From Adiantum capillus-veneris (Eukaryota > Streptophyta > Polypodiopsida > Polypodiales > Pteridaceae): a stretch of DNA of 64,000 bases. The notes beneath the pieces were generated by a model, which had not been told where the DNA came from, ran no database searches, and was given only the letters and a program-made list of their open reading frames with translations. Positions within the stretch are counted from its first letter, which is position 1. Every line of letters begins with the position of its first letter. The stretch is taken from the NCBI GenBank assembly GCA_014529385.2, contig CM043950.1, positions 78,237,435 to 78,301,434 on the forward strand, in the 5' to 3' direction. The position numbers were made by a program, and so were the translations under genes. Positions 12,278 to 24,907 of this stretch are shown one piece after another.

Positions 12278-12663
12278 AGAAAGGCATGCTCTAAAAGACA
12301 TAGAAGGCCTCACTCGTGCACATCAACCACACTTGGATCAAAGTTCAGATATGGTATCAAATGTGGAGTAGAATTATGTGGAGCTTCTATTGTGACTATA
12401 CTAGTCAGTTTGTAAACAAAATCTTTTTTGTATCTTCCTTTGTTTTATGTAATTTATAGTTATTATTCAAATCCATGTGTTGTACATCCTCTTGACTTTT
12501 GGTGTTTATCAACACCACAATCCTATGAGATTCTCACTTTATTTACTAACCACACACCTCAATTTTTCCCACTTTAAGTGGAAAATTCCCAAATTACATG
12601 AATTTAGTCGATTTGGAGATTCCCATAATGTGAGATTTTTACCAAAATACCTAATATGGTCTT
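12278..12663 (+). repeat. 386-bp direct repeat, copy B
   Basis: This is the partner of 10491-10876. It is followed directly by PPR-like sequence at 12664 and preceded by unrelated sequence, so the copy is an isolated fragment of the upstream gene's 3' end. The ends lack TG/CA, so it is not an LTR pair. Confidence 0.9.
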
Positions 12664-14324
12664 TTGGGCATATCTTGCATTCCTAGACACGATATTTTTT
12701 ACAAAGAGCTCATCAAGTTCATTCATAAGGGCACCACATTTGGCACACGTGTTTCCAACACCTCTTGGCTAGCAACCTCATCATGATTTCTATCACCCAT
12801 ATGAAGATGTTGTGTATGGCCACACCCCTTCAAGGTGCAAGAATAGGCGATTTCATTTGAAGAAAGTTGTTGCCTTCATATATGGTTAAAACATCCTAGT
12901 GCTTCCTTGCAATAGCCATGTTGGGAATATGCTACAATGAACGCATCCAGGAGATGAGATTTTCACTAAACAGCTCATCAATAAGTTCTAATGATTTGAT
13001 AATGGGACCACATTTCACATTTGCATCCAATTCTTAAAACCTACTTGCCACACTAAGTTAGGTAACATAAGGCCACATTCCTCCAATGTGCAAACATAAA
13101 TGATTGCATCCAGAGAGAGGCCTTTTTTGCATATATGTGACACAGACCTTCCTTGCCACAACCATGTTGGGCCAACAAAAGCTCACCACAGCAACTTTTC
13201 ATTCTTTCATAAAGGGACCACATGTGGCATACACAGTGACAAATGCATTTCCAAGGATGAGTATTTGCAACTGTCCCTACCTACCATTCTCATTGTGGAT
13301 TCTCTGAAGCACATGAGAGAGCCACACACCTTCAACGTTCAAGCATAGGTAAAACCAACCCTGCGCCTACTGACACTGCCCTTGGTCAAATCGCACCAAA
13401 TCTGGTATACATCTTGACCTTAGGCCTTCAAGGTGCAACCATAGGTGATAGCATCTAGAGAGATGCCTTGTCCTTCAAGTAGGAAGCATAGGTGATTGCA
13501 TCAAGAGAGAGACCTTCTGTTTGCAGCTGGTGAAAGTAGTACAAACTTACTTGTTAGAGCCAAGTTGGTCTTAAAACATCTCAGCACTTCCTTGCCACAA
13601 CATGATCAGTAGCATAAGGACACACGCCTTCAAGGTGAAAGCATAGGTGATTGCATCTGCCACCTCCTTTGGCATACATATAGACCAAGGCATTGCCACC
13701 CATTCGCATCGTCAGTCAGGTGGGTCTGAGACCCCATCCTTCCATACCAGCCATCTGGTTACCTTGTTCCATGCTCCTCTCAGTGAGAATCAGTTTCCAG
13801 TACCAAAGGACAAGCATAAAAAAGTATCTGGGTTCCATATCCCAACACCCCCAAGTAATGTCATTTTCAAACACACACTCGGCCCACACTTTGTCATATC
13901 CCTATATCTCTTTCGGCTCTCTACTCTAGATACCACATGTCCATGCTATCGGGACCATTGAGGAGGTCGCCCCCGCTGTATCGCAAGATGCCTCGAGCAA
14001 AGGGAAATCCATACATGTGTGTTCATGACAGGACCTGCACCCTCTTGCTCAACTGTATCCTAATGACGACCACTCCCGGAGGGTCCACTTTAGACCGTCT
14101 CGGCTCAACGACTAAACCATAATAGGACTCAGAATCCCTTCCATTTAGAGTCTCCATAACCACAACCATGACTTGATCATCGTGCATTTCTTTGTCGAAG
14201 GGACTTGCACCCGACACGTTTCCATAACACAGACCTCGTTGTCCCGTGATTGACATTACCAGCATCTGCATACCCTTGTCACCCATCTCTTCGTCGAAAG
14301 GGCTCATGCTCGCTACTTCTCCAT
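12664..14324 (-). pseudogene. Decayed PPR-type gene fragments and linked module
   Basis: Read on the minus strand, the region around 12880-12960 gives DAFIVAYSQHGYCKEALGCF, the typical helix-turn-helix signature of a plant PLS-class PPR motif. Similar pieces reading like AITYVCTL recur near 13085, 13435, 13490 and 13630. Stops and frame changes are frequent, so this is not a working gene. From about 13640 the sequence is homologous to the ~2.96-kb units at 26572-37105 (PPR piece followed by module A). The homology stops sharply near 14324, where the retroelement sequence begins. PPR proteins normally bind organellar RNA. Nothing here suggests retained function. Confidence 0.7.
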
Positions 14325-14879
14325 AATTGAAATTTTGAGCATACCATTGTGTTGTCGGACTTAAGGGGAGTCTCTGGACCAAATTTTGTTAAATTCTGAG
14401 CATATAGACATCCTAAGCATAGGATGTCTCCAGGCCAGTTTTAGGGTCCAACAGTACTTTTGACCATACAAAAGTGTTCACAGTGTCACAGAGATCCCAA
14501 ATCTTTTTTCAAAATTGAATTTGGACTCATTTTGACCAGTCTAAACTGCATTTCACTGTTTTGGCCATAACTTTCACAAACGGTATCGGATTGAAAAAGT
14601 TTTTATATCAAAACGTAGCCTGAGAGCGGCTCTACAGATCTTAGAGCAAAACTTGAACTAAATATGCCGACGGCAACCGTTTAGTTCAACTTTGAAAAAA
14701 ACATCATTTGAGGCCTCAAAATTCATCCGCAAGTTAGGGGTGAATAAAAGCGACAATTTGCGAGAATTGTGACGAAACGGTTGCGGTTTTGGACATAGTT
14801 TCGACTTTTCCCTAACCAAAGCACTTGAACACAGTGGACTAAGTCTACTTGAACCTAGCAAAATCTCTTAAGCCATGAA

Positions 14880-17642
14880 ATGATGTCTACCCTAGATTCA
14901 AACGCAGCTTACACAAGCTTAGAGATCCCGATGATAGAGGAATATCCTTCCACAATGGATCTTCCAAACTTGCAATTGATAAAGACCCATCTTGTTGAGA
15001 GAGTTTGGATGATTTATCATGAGAGTGAAGGACTATACAGATACATTGACGACAATGAGGTCAATCTTTATAGGTGCTCAGATCCATACCTAGAAGAGAT
15101 AACGGATTACAAGCTCTTATATGTCTACACATACGGAGTCGACTGTCAATGGAGATCTATAGTTGTCCACAAGTATGGACGAGAATACAGAGTTGTAGAG
15201 AGCACAAATCCACAGACTGTACTAGAAAGAGGTGGATATTTGGTCAATGAAGGACCACAAATGCCTCCACTAAACATGAGAATTCCTATAGGAATTCCAA
15301 GAAGAGAGCCACGAGGATTCCCTTCAAGAGCGATAACGAAAGAAGGATTGGGAGAGTCTCTAGTTAAACTTGTAGACAATCGATGAGTTAGACCATCCCA
15401 AGTCCAGAAATGGATAAACAAAAAATACTCCGGCGATAAAGATCCGAGAGATCACGTAACGGCTTTTAGAAGAGTGATTAGAGCAGAGGAAGTATCAGAT
15501 TTTGCGACACAGTTTGGGGGATTTGGATTGACTCTAGAAGATGATGCAACTACATGGTTCGACTCGGTGGAAAAATGGGATTTTGAGACCCTAGATGAGC
15601 TGTTTGAGGAGTTTATTGAAGAATTCTTGCGAAAAGGCATTGCTCACAACACAGTCTCGCAAATCCATAGATTCAAACAGAAAGAGAATGAATCAGTACG
15701 CAAAGCATCGTTACGTGTCAAGAGATATATTAAGCTCTGTCCGAGAGCGGAATTACCTACGCAAGCACGACTGATGCTGATCTTTATCCAGGGAATGAGA
15801 GATGAGGGCCTTCAGAAGGATCTGCATATGATAAGGAGGATGACGCTAAACGAGTTGATCAAAGAAGCTCTTTATCTAGTGGATAACTGTGAGGCATACA
15901 AAGAAAAGGACTTAAAGAGTCAAGGAGATGACACATCCTCTCAGCACAGTGTTTCACAGATAAGTGAGTCCATTGACAAGCCAACGGCACCTATTGATCA
16001 AGAAAATGTTATCGACGACTTGGTCAAGAGGTTGATTCCTCTTGTAAGGTCTGATTCGGGAGAGCCGAAGTGGTGTGAAATTGAGAGAAAATGGACGAAC
16101 CATACGGGGGAAGAGTGCTACTATAGCATGGAAAATGCTAGGGAGAGGGATGTACAACCTGTTCCAGAAGCACCTACTCCACCTAGATACATTACGGGGA
16201 ATGCGCCAGGACCAGTAGGAGTTTTAAGGCCACAGCTTGTCTTAGGACAACAACCTCCACTGCCACGTGCTAGAATGCAGGTAGACGTGAGATACATGCC
16301 AATGATGGAAGCATCAAATAAACCAACGCCAGTACCAGCTACAATGTGGTATAGCAACCAAAGTGAGTACTACCCTTCGGAGAAACAAAATGTGAGAGAA
16401 ACGCATGGAGTGGTGAGGCCGGTACAACCTCCACCTCCTAGGTTTCAGTCGAAAGAAAGAAGGTATGAAATGGACGAAAGGACATTGCGATTCATTGCAA
16501 ATAGAGGCTTATCTAGGTCAAAGCTTGCTTATAGCCAAGAGGAAATGATAAAAGAATCTCCTCAACCAAAGAGAGATTGTCACAAAAGTCGTGACAACCA
16601 CTTGGTCAAACAATGTCCTCATACAGAGATCACTGAAGTAAATGCCTATTGTCTTGAGTGTGGCATCACTCACTTGATCCCCGATTGCCCGAAAAAACCA
16701 AACCAAATCAGGAAAATCACGACAAATGTATCAGGGATTGTTCAGCTACCTAGTAGCTCAGAAAATGAAAATGTTGTACCAGTTCAAGTAGTTACGAGAG
16801 CACAAGCTCAAAAGAAAGCTAATGAGAATCCAGAGACAAAGAACACGGAAAGTGACATGAGTCCAAAGACAGATGATGGACCAAAGACAGACGCACCTAG
16901 TCAGAAAACCAACAGCAAACGAACTAGTTGGAAAGCTAGAAAGACTAGGATGAAAGCACGCAGGGAACGAGAGAAAAAATCCCTAGCTGAGAAGCTTACC
17001 GAAGCTGAGGAGAAGATAAAACAACATGAGGAAAAGGAGGCACCTTCTCTTACACAGATGGTTAAAGCTCTAGAAGAACCATCCATGGATGAGAAACTGA
17101 GAAGTGCTAGTTCAGGAGGATCTCTGTTGGTAGAGAAGGTTAATGAGACATTAGATGCCCTCTTGAAAGCCTATGATGTGAGGCTCAAAAACAACCAAAC
17201 CCAAGAACACAGGTGGATGACATGTCCCTATGCGGAACTAGAAAAGCAAAGGTTTGAAATGTGCCATAAAATGATTCAAACAGCCCAAGATTTACTAGAA
17301 CCACCAGTTGCAAAACTTGAGGATGTGATCCGTGTCATGCCTACACAAGTAATCCCACCAAACCAGGAACTAAAAGAGCCAGATTCTAGTCATGAGCACA
17401 GACCAAACCTCAAAGACCCAGCATTAGAACCAAGGATAGTACTCAATACCACGAATAACTCTTCCGAGGGATTTCACCAAGCTATACCTGAGGATTGTAA
17501 AGAGATAGATGGTCTTGACGAATTGTGGAAACAAGTCAGAGAGGCCAATGAAGCCAATGACCTAAGAAGACAAGTAGAAAATACTGGTGATGAACGAGGA
17601 GTGTTTCTACCACCAATAGAGGAATTTGAAACTAGATCTTAA
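14880..17642 (+). pseudogene. gag region of the RT-less retroelement
   Basis: The frame begins ATG ATG at 14880. The first 168 residues form a domain I do not recognise (contains YRYIDDNEVNLYRCSDPYLE). After TGA at 15384-15386 the same frame continues with VQKWINKKYSGDKDPRDHV and a classic retrotransposon gag core: TWFDSVEKWDFETL, RFKQKENESVRKASLRVKRY, then LMLIFIQGMRD. Two Cys/His clusters follow at about 16580-16690 (CHKSRDNHLVKQCPH; CLECGITHLIPDC), near-canonical zinc knuckles. The C-terminal half has a basic, Lys/Arg- and Glu-rich coiled-coil-like stretch (KARREREKKSLAEKLTEAEE). It ends at TAA 17640-17642, directly abutting the next ATG in the same frame. Role: nucleocapsid or particle protein (family knowledge). 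Confidence 0.75.
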
Positions 17643-18800
17643 ATGAATCTAGACGTGAGATCGTATTGGGGCGACAAAGGATCTATACAATCTATGGATA
17701 GTCAACCCCATTCGCTAAGAACACTACCGTCCTACATGGGAGAGTACGAGACCAAGTCAGATGTGGTTGCGGTCCCATCACAGAGACTCTCTCCCAACAA
17801 GGCCATCGATTCAAAGGGGCTAGTAGATATTCTATCTACCCCAGTCACCTGTACAATAATGCTAGCCGAGTTTCTCAGAATAAGACCAAACATGTGGGAT
17901 AATGTGGGTAAATGTCTACAGAAATTTGGTGTAAAAACCCCAACGACTCAAATCAAGGAAGGCATCAAAGAGCTTGAAATGCCTCAACTAAATACTAGGC
18001 CAGTGCCATTAAACAAGGTAGGCGAGTATTACGAGGGAGAAGATGGAAACACCACCATTCCTGTGGAATTCAATGGTGTAAAAACCATGGCAATCCTTGA
18101 TAGTGGAGCTAGTGTGGCCATTGCAACCAAAGAGGTTTGGAAAAAATGGGGAAAACCTGCCTTGATATCCACGCGAATGACCCTGCAGCTTGCAGACGGA
18201 CACAAGGAAAAGCCCCTAGGACTGCTAGAAAAAGTACTTGTTACTTCTTGTGGCATTGAATATGAACACACTTTTGTTGTTGTTGACTTTGGCAAGAAGA
18301 ACAACTATGGAATCATTCTGTGAAGACCATTCATGCGACAATTGAAAATGGTCCAAGATTGGGGTTATGACCATATATACCTGAGACATATGGAAACCAT
18401 AACAAAGGTAAACTTGAGGGACCATAGCTATAGGGATGTGACGAGAACACCGGTCGAGGAGTTTGATTCCGCCATAGTAGCAGGATCAAAACTTCCAGCT
18501 TTGTTAGGTAAGCCTAAAGAACTGTGGATGTGTGTAGCTTCACAATGTGGTAGCTTGAAACATGAGGAATGTATCCTAGAGCGGGTTATAGAGGATATGG
18601 ACTATATCCCAGAACCATTTCCTGAAGAAGAGTTGGAGCCTTTTGGATGGGAACACATCTTGGCTACTCTGGACGTGTGTGTCGTGGAGGATGCTCCCAC
18701 AACAAAGTTTTGTGATGAAAATGGCTATGATGTCGTTACTTATTTTGCAGTGAGTGTAATCCAGGAAAACAAAGAGATCCAGACATCAACAAGCTCTTGA
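17643..18800 (+). pseudogene. Aspartic protease region of the RT-less retroelement
   Basis: This continues in the gag frame. The retropepsin active-site motif LDSGAS lies at about residue 155 (MAILDSGASVAIATKEVW), followed by LQLADGH and a hydrophobic VVVDFG near the end of the fold. A TGA at 18321-18323 falls where related proteases read ILG-RPFM, and the frame resumes at once with RPFMRQLKMVQDWGYD. So a single nonsense change splits the protease. A second stop, TGA, is at 18798-18800. In family terms this enzyme would cut the gag polyprotein. No reverse transcriptase motif follows, unlike in a normal Ty3 order. Confidence 0.75.
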
Positions 18801-19820
18801 AATAAGGAGCACACAAAGAAATGTGGAGAATCAAAATATGAAGAAGACGACGAGTTCTATGACTCTGTAGAACACTTCGAGCTTCAAGAAGATCAACGAC
18901 CCAGGAATCAATGTCATCGCTACACGAATAAAGTGCATCCAAAGTGGATTCCAAACTCCTCTGTAAAGACACAGTCACCACAAGCATCCTCATACATGGC
19001 TCCTAATAAGGATGCAAAGACTCAGCTAGGAGGAATACGACCAGAGAAACGAGCTAACAATTCTCTAATCAATGGGCTAGAAAAGTCCTCCAAGAAACTA
19101 CCACCCACGAGCAAACAGATAGTAACTTTCCACTACCAGCCAAAAGATCAAGGGAAAGTACAAGAAGTCAACCTTGCTGAGGATGGTAGCGATAGTGATG
19201 AATCTTACGATATCCCCTATCATCAACTCAGGCCATCACTATCACCAACCCCTTCAGCAACAACCATGACAGGTCAAAAGAACAGGACAACAAGTCAAAG
19301 CCAAAAAGCTCGACAAATCTGGATACCAAAAACCCAGATCGGCCAAAAACAGATATGGATCAAGAAGACAAAGATCTCTAATGACAAATCACAAGATCCA
19401 ACACCAAAACAAAAACAAGGAAAGCGTGCACGAACGGGTAAGAATATCACAAAGTCGCAAGCTTTCACAACTCAGGTTTGGGCTCCAAAGAAGTTGATTC
19501 AAGCACAAAAAAGTCAGGAATTCATTTGGATTCCAAAACAACCACAATATCAACTTTCAAAGCCTGAATCCCGTCACCAACCAAGCGTACAAGGGCTGAA
19601 GCAAAGACCATTGTTGACTCACACAACAAAAAGGTGGATCCCAAAGAAGTCTCTTCAAACACAAACGAATCACGGGCAAGTATGGGTTCCCAAACGAGCA
19701 TCAGCAACAAAACAGCCAATAATAGCAAAGAAATGGGTCCCAAAGAAGAACAACAAAACTGTTGTCAGTGCATCGCTGCTTGAATTCTTACAATTCTTCC
19801 TACAATTGCAGTACAGTTAG
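18801..19820 (+). pseudogene. Basic tail with repeated W-x-P-K motifs
   Basis: The same frame runs on from 18801. From residue 5 after the ATG at 18933 it carries at least seven short motifs centred on Trp-x-Pro-Lys: KWIPN, IWIPK, VWAPK, IWIPK, RWIPK, VWVPK and KWVPK, plus a variant IWIKK. They are spaced 12-50 residues apart in a Lys/Gln/Ser-rich, probably disordered chain. WVPK-like words occur singly in plant Copia polyproteins, but a tandem series after a Ty3-like protease is unusual. Function is unknown. Nucleic-acid or chromatin binding is only a guess from the charge. The frame ends TAG at 19818-19820. Confidence 0.7.
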
Positions 19821-20080
19821 AAGAGAGCAAGTCACTTCAATCAAGCAATGATACAGGAGCTTCAAAGACCATTACATTGCTTAGAATAGGAATCCTCGCC
19901 AACAAATGCCAATAAACAAATTGCTTATACCCACATCTTGCACAACATAAATCTTTTCCATGCATTGACTGTGTATGCATAATAGGGCTACATTACAAGG
20001 CTTGCATAGGCACAACTTTTGATTGCCCAAGCACAACACATACCCTTTGCGATACCCTGTTGTAAAGGATGACTCCAAAT

Positions 20081-20094
20081 AGGAAGGGGGGAGG
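20081..20094 (+). other. Polypurine tract of the RT-less element
   Basis: AGGAAGGGGGGAGG lies 260 bp after the end of the long frame, followed within six bases by TGAATGCGGACC, a possible 3' LTR start. It is the expected plus-strand primer site. The LTR itself could not be confirmed because no second copy is in the window. Confidence 0.5.
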
Positions 20095-20100
20095 CATTCT

Positions 20101-21471
20101 GAATGCGGACCTAACACTATGACTATTAGAGGGCAATGTTTTGTGAGATGCATTGAATTTTTGCGTTTTATTGTGATAATCTTTTGACGAAATTTAGAGT
20201 ATATGCCCTCATAGTAGTGTTACAGAGGACTATGGGGACAAAATCCATATATGAGCCCCTAGGGACATGTGTATAGTGTACATAGCATTTAGATTTCTAT
20301 TTGAGTGATTTTTCTTTTGTTAAGTTTTTTTAAGATTTTCTTTGTTTATTATTAAGGAAAAAAAAATCCATAATCCACATGAAGAAAAGACTGACGAGAG
20401 GCCTGAGCACTACAAAAAGAAGAAGGTACAGGGAAACGATGAAACTTCACGAAGTATGTCTCAGCAGCCACTACAACAGCCGAAGAACTTGTCAAAAAGC
20501 AGTGTCAAAACAGGCAACCGACAAGTCATAAAAGTCAGAATCGAGTCGCTAAGCCACAAAATGAGTGAGGTGTTAGTCCCAAAGCTTCAAGTAATATTCT
20601 CTGTGGTCTAAGTGTCTTAGCTATTCTAGGTACTTCTCAAGCTGGAAGAGTTGAGCATATTTACGTTGTGTCGCTCATGCTGGTATAGGTGAGCAAAAGA
20701 GTCGAAGTCTAAGTACTTAAGTCTAGTGAAGTGAAGGAGAAGGTCCAAAAGACACTCACATACTGAGCACAGTGAGATACGAGTGGAGAAACTTCTACAT
20801 CGAAAACCCTTCTTGGAAAGGTGGAAGCTATTTAAACATCTTTTGATGTCACATGTGCTACATTTATTCCTCGAAACACCCATCATCTCCTTCTTTCACA
20901 TTGCATGCTTTTGTTGAGAAATTTCTCATATGCATATAGAGTGTCCCATAATTGGCACTTGCATCAGGCACTCTTTCCGTGTTTCACCCAAGCACTCACC
21001 TTTCATGAACATGTACTTCACGTTCAACTGCTCAACTCCAATAAGAGCATATACCAAAGGCATTTTTTTCCCATCGGGTTTTTTCCCTTTGGTCATCCAG
21101 GTTTTAGGCCCTAATCTAAAGACACCTATCACCATCCTCTTGTACATATTCCTTCTACATCAAAAATAAGGAAATGCCACTTAAAACAATTGACAAATGA
21201 AGTGGAGCAACAATTTCAGATCATAGCATACTTCTCCTCAATGGCGAGTCGAAGAATGGCCTACAATGACAAAGTTGCAGACAACACTAACAACATGATT
21301 GCACAGGAACAAAGAAGTCCCCAATGAAGAAGAGCAGACATAAAAGTAATCAGAGGATCTCAAAAGATGAATGGTTATGATGATAGATGTCCGCTCTAAT
21401 GGATCATAGTTCTTGTTGTGGTTTGACAAAGATACAAGCAGTACAACAGATGAAGCCAAAATAACAGCAAA
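20101..21471. other. Possible LTR and unassigned sequence
   Basis: The first few hundred bases may be the 3' LTR of the preceding element. A Lys-rich frame of 89 residues (20342-20611) has no recognisable domain. Around 21290-21390 and 21505-21565 the same text (ACAAAGAAGTCC ... AGAGCAGACATAA ... AATCAGAGGAT) occurs twice, a short direct repeat next to the helicase fragment. No gene was identified. Confidence 0.35.
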
Positions 21472-21510
21472 GTGTTGACCCCTGGGTCAACAACACAACA
21501 TAACTCAAGA
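21472..21510 (+). repeat. Short LTR-start-like fragment
   Basis: About 37 bp starting TGTTGACCCCTGGGTCAAC matches the first bases of the LTR at 22173, then diverges abruptly. It could be a truncated 5' LTR or a rearranged copy. It also contains a small palindrome (GTTGACC/GGTCAAC). Confidence 0.6.
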
Positions 21511-21564
21511 ACAAAGAAGTCCTCAATGACAAAGAGCAGACATAAGGGTAATCAGAGGATCACA

Positions 21565-22095
<531 letters not shown>

Positions 22096-22160
22096 ACAAA
22101 ATGACAGCAAAGACCACATCGCCATCGACAATAAGGTCACGTCGGGGACGACATGAACGC

Positions 22161-22172
22161 GGAAGGGGGGAA
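22161..22172 (+). other. Polypurine tract
   Basis: GGAAGGGGGGAA sits immediately before the LTR start TGTTGACC. The preceding text (GTCGGGGACGACATGAACGC) resembles the usual 3' end of plant Ty3 internal regions. Confidence 0.7.
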
Positions 22173-22528
22173 TGTTGACCATTGGGTCAACAACACAACA
22201 TAACTCAAGTTTCGTACCAAAGTCTTATCTTCTGCGAGTTATGAAATGCTGCGGATTATGGCTATAAATGTCATTTGTAATGAGTAGTTATTCTAATTTC
22301 AGAAGCCGGGGTGCAATGGCACTTCCAGATTGTAAATACAAAGCCATTGGATCCTTTCAACCCCATTTTTGATTAAACCTAAGGTAGCCTTAGTATATAA
22401 GGTACCTAGGTCATTTTGTAAAAGGACTTTTATCATAATCAAACTTTAGCGCTGCCGTCTACTGTGTGTGAGAGAGAAAGAGAGTGAGCGTGAGCTTCAT
22501 CCTCCTGCTACGCCCGGCTCGCTCAACA
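22173..22528 (+). repeat. LTR (356 bp), TGTTGA...TCAACA
   Basis: It is bounded by perfect 6-bp terminal inverted repeats TGTTGA and TCAACA, with a polypurine tract directly upstream. That fits the 3' LTR of the element that carried the helicase fragment. A TATATAAGG promoter-like word lies at about 22395. The bases after it (CATTGGAGATCC) could also be read as a primer site, so a 5' LTR role is not fully excluded. Confidence 0.65.
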
Positions 22529-22617
22529 CATTGGAGATCCGACTGCACCATTGTTGTAGGCTCGAGGAGAGCTACGCGACGACGCCAAGCATTCCACGCG
22601 AGACGAATCGCACACGC

Positions 22618-23776
22618 TGTGAGCGGGATGAAAACACACACAGCGCCTCTATAACGATCCCACACACACTCTTGGGAAGATACACACACACACACTATGG
22701 GGCACCACTCGGCTGACACAACACACCTGGCCGAGACAGGGAACACACCTCTAGAGTGAGAGGAGAGAGATTATCCACTTGCACACTCCACACAGAGAGA
22801 TACACACACATACAAACACCCAAAAAACTCAGCTCAAAAGAGGAGAATTTCTTATGTCTGGATACAAATGATCTTGGGCCAACACCAATGGGGCAAATAG
22901 CTTACACAATATGGGTAAAATAAGCCAGATACAATCACAAACTGGAGCAGAAACTTCGCTCATAGGAGAAACTTACACAGCCAAAACAGCAGAAAAAGAG
23001 TGAGGAATTTGGCAAAACGGACAGCGCCATCGCGTCCGGAACGGCCCAAAACCCCAATCTACAATGTCAAAGTGCTCAAATCCAACCTCGGATGAGCAGT
23101 TTACGACCAAAACAGGCTCCAAAAACCCCAAAAACACACCTGCAGCTGTTCCTCCTCGCTTCTCTACCTTTTTTCTGGTCTTCTCGCTGTTTTTTCAGTT
23201 CCCACACTTAGCTTTATTACTTGGGCACCCTTGGCCTTTTTGATGACCTCAAACAGACCCCGAACAGGCCAAAAACTGACCTCGCAGTGCATAGTTGTCA
23301 CCCTGCTGCATCCATCCGCACACCTGACACTCCTTTCTTTTCAATAATGCGTCTCGCAACCACGTGAAGTGGCCCCAAAAAGTGATCCTAATGATGACCT
23401 TTCTGCATAACTCTCACAAGAAAACACCCACGTTGTGTCCGTCCTCATCCGCGTGCAAATATTGACCCCGTTCGCCCTCCTGACGCCACTAGATGCCATC
23501 TGACGCACCTGCTTACCTCATGTCGTCGGCCCGCGGATAGCTTCCTCGAGACGTTTTAAGCGCTACCAACTCCTCCTTATTGTAGAAAAAACACAATGGT
23601 ACTGGTAATAGTGAAAATCGATGCACTATGTACACCCTGTCCTACCTGTACACATGTGGGCCCCACGTAACCACCTGGCTCTGAAAAATGGGCAATTCTT
23701 TATTTGATGCACCATGCATGTATATGTACATATGTGCAATCCCTTGCTCCAAAAAACTCCTGACATAATTTGCTCA
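22618..23776 (-). repeat. Left LTR (3' LTR on the minus strand)
   Basis: It begins TGTGAGCGGGATG and ends AATTTGCTCA, giving short inverted ends TGAGC/GCTCA. It is close to identical to 24908-26068 apart from scattered substitutions. On the minus strand a purine-rich GGAGGTTAGGGAA directly precedes it, a plausible polypurine tract. Confidence 0.65.
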
Positions 23777-24767
23777 TTCCCTAACCTCCATCTTTTCCAA
23801 AAAATCTTCCACATCTTCATCACTTCTTCCATGAAACTCTGGATAAGAGAAAGCCATGGCTACCCAAGTTACAATGCTTTGAGAACCCCTTCGAACACAC
23901 GTGCAAGAATCCAAAACTTCTAACTACCCAATCCCCAGAAACTTCAATGGAACTCAACTTTAGATAAGCACAAACACATGCACATCAAATGAGTTTCATA
24001 GTTAATCATCGGAATGACAACAGGCAAAGGACATTCCAGGATCTCTCGTAATCTTCTTGGCCCGAACATAAAGACTATGCGCTGCTGGAAAAAAATCTTC
24101 CTGGACACATGAACATTTATCTGGATTCTCTGAGTTAAATGAAAAGGAGTGAATTGAGGGCCATTTTGCTCATCCATTAAAGCCAACCATGAGGCTCCCA
24201 AGAGAGCACACCTGTCTTATCCTCTGATTTGCCAAAATTTCAGTAGCATAACAGCATAAATGGCTCAAAAGACCAAAAACCAGCCATCATAACTTGGAAA
24301 ATTTTTGACAGAGTTTCCCCAGAAGTAGAGCATTGTGAACCCAAAATATAGACTGTATATGTATGCATAAACTGTCAACAATAGAACCCGAGCATCAAAT
24401 AGGACTCACTAATACATAGCCTATGGCGAGGTCACGAAAAGGGTGCTCTAGCTACCTGTATCATCGAAAGGATCTCCACATTTGAGAATCCCCCAGCTCA
24501 ATAAAAACCTCACGCTATCGACCCTCACACAAAGGCTAATGCAAATCGCGTATAGTCAAGTCTCAGAAATGACTATCTTCCAGACCAAGTCTCAGAAATG
24601 GCTGGGACTGCCAAATAAAACCAAATATGGCTCCACAAAGGCGTACCATGGCAGTTTCCACAAGTAACGTACAATCCAACAGACAATGCACTCAAACAGG
24701 CGCCAAGTGATGCATTCCCACAACAACTGCAAGTGACACCACTGCTAGTATATCACTGTACTCCAGC

Positions 24768-24866
24768 TACCTGTACCTGTGTGAATCAACTATACCTGTA
24801 CCTGTCCTTGTAACCTGTAACCTGTACCCTGTAACCTGTAATCTCGAAGCTCGAAGCTCGAAGCAG
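24768..24866. repeat. Minisatellite of CCTGTA and CTCGAAG words
   Basis: About eight copies of (A)CCTGTA(A) are followed by three copies of CTCGAAG, just inside the right LTR and next to the primer site. It is too irregular to be telomeric. Confidence 0.7.
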
Positions 24867-24886
24867 AAGGTACTCGAAGAAGATCT

Positions 24887-24901
24887 TCAGTGGGGGCACC
24901 A
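24887..24901 (-). other. Primer-binding site of the non-autonomous element
   Basis: On the minus strand TGGTGCCCCCACTGA lies about six bases inside the LTR. The opening TGG is the complement of a tRNA CCA end. Which tRNA is used cannot be settled here. Confidence 0.6.
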
Positions 24902-24907
24902 AAAGAA

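Larger units (their letters stand above)
14325..20100 (+). mobile_element. Retroelement with gag and protease but no reverse transcriptase
   Basis: Homology to the PPR-module repeat stops near 14324 and a retroelement-like leader runs to 14879 without a gene. A nearly unbroken frame of 1,647 codons follows (14880-19820) with a gag domain, Cys-rich knuckles and an aspartic protease. Trp-x-Pro-Lys repeats then take the place of a reverse transcriptase. A polypurine tract lies at 20081-20094 and a possible LTR start TGAATGCGGACC at 20100. No matching 5' LTR was found, so the element is 5'-truncated or the boundary is wrong. It probably relied on enzymes of other elements. Confidence 0.6.

Noticed and set aside
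10491-12663. 386-bp direct repeats as LTRs of a miniature retroelement
   Set aside because: Ends lack TG/CA, no primer site or polypurine tract adjoins them, and copy A is contiguous with coding sequence of the upstream gene.
24768-24866. Telomere-like CCTGTAA repeats
   Set aside because: Unit is irregular (CCTGTA, CCTGTAA, ACCTGTACCCTG), far from the plant CCCTAAA unit, and lies inside a retroelement.
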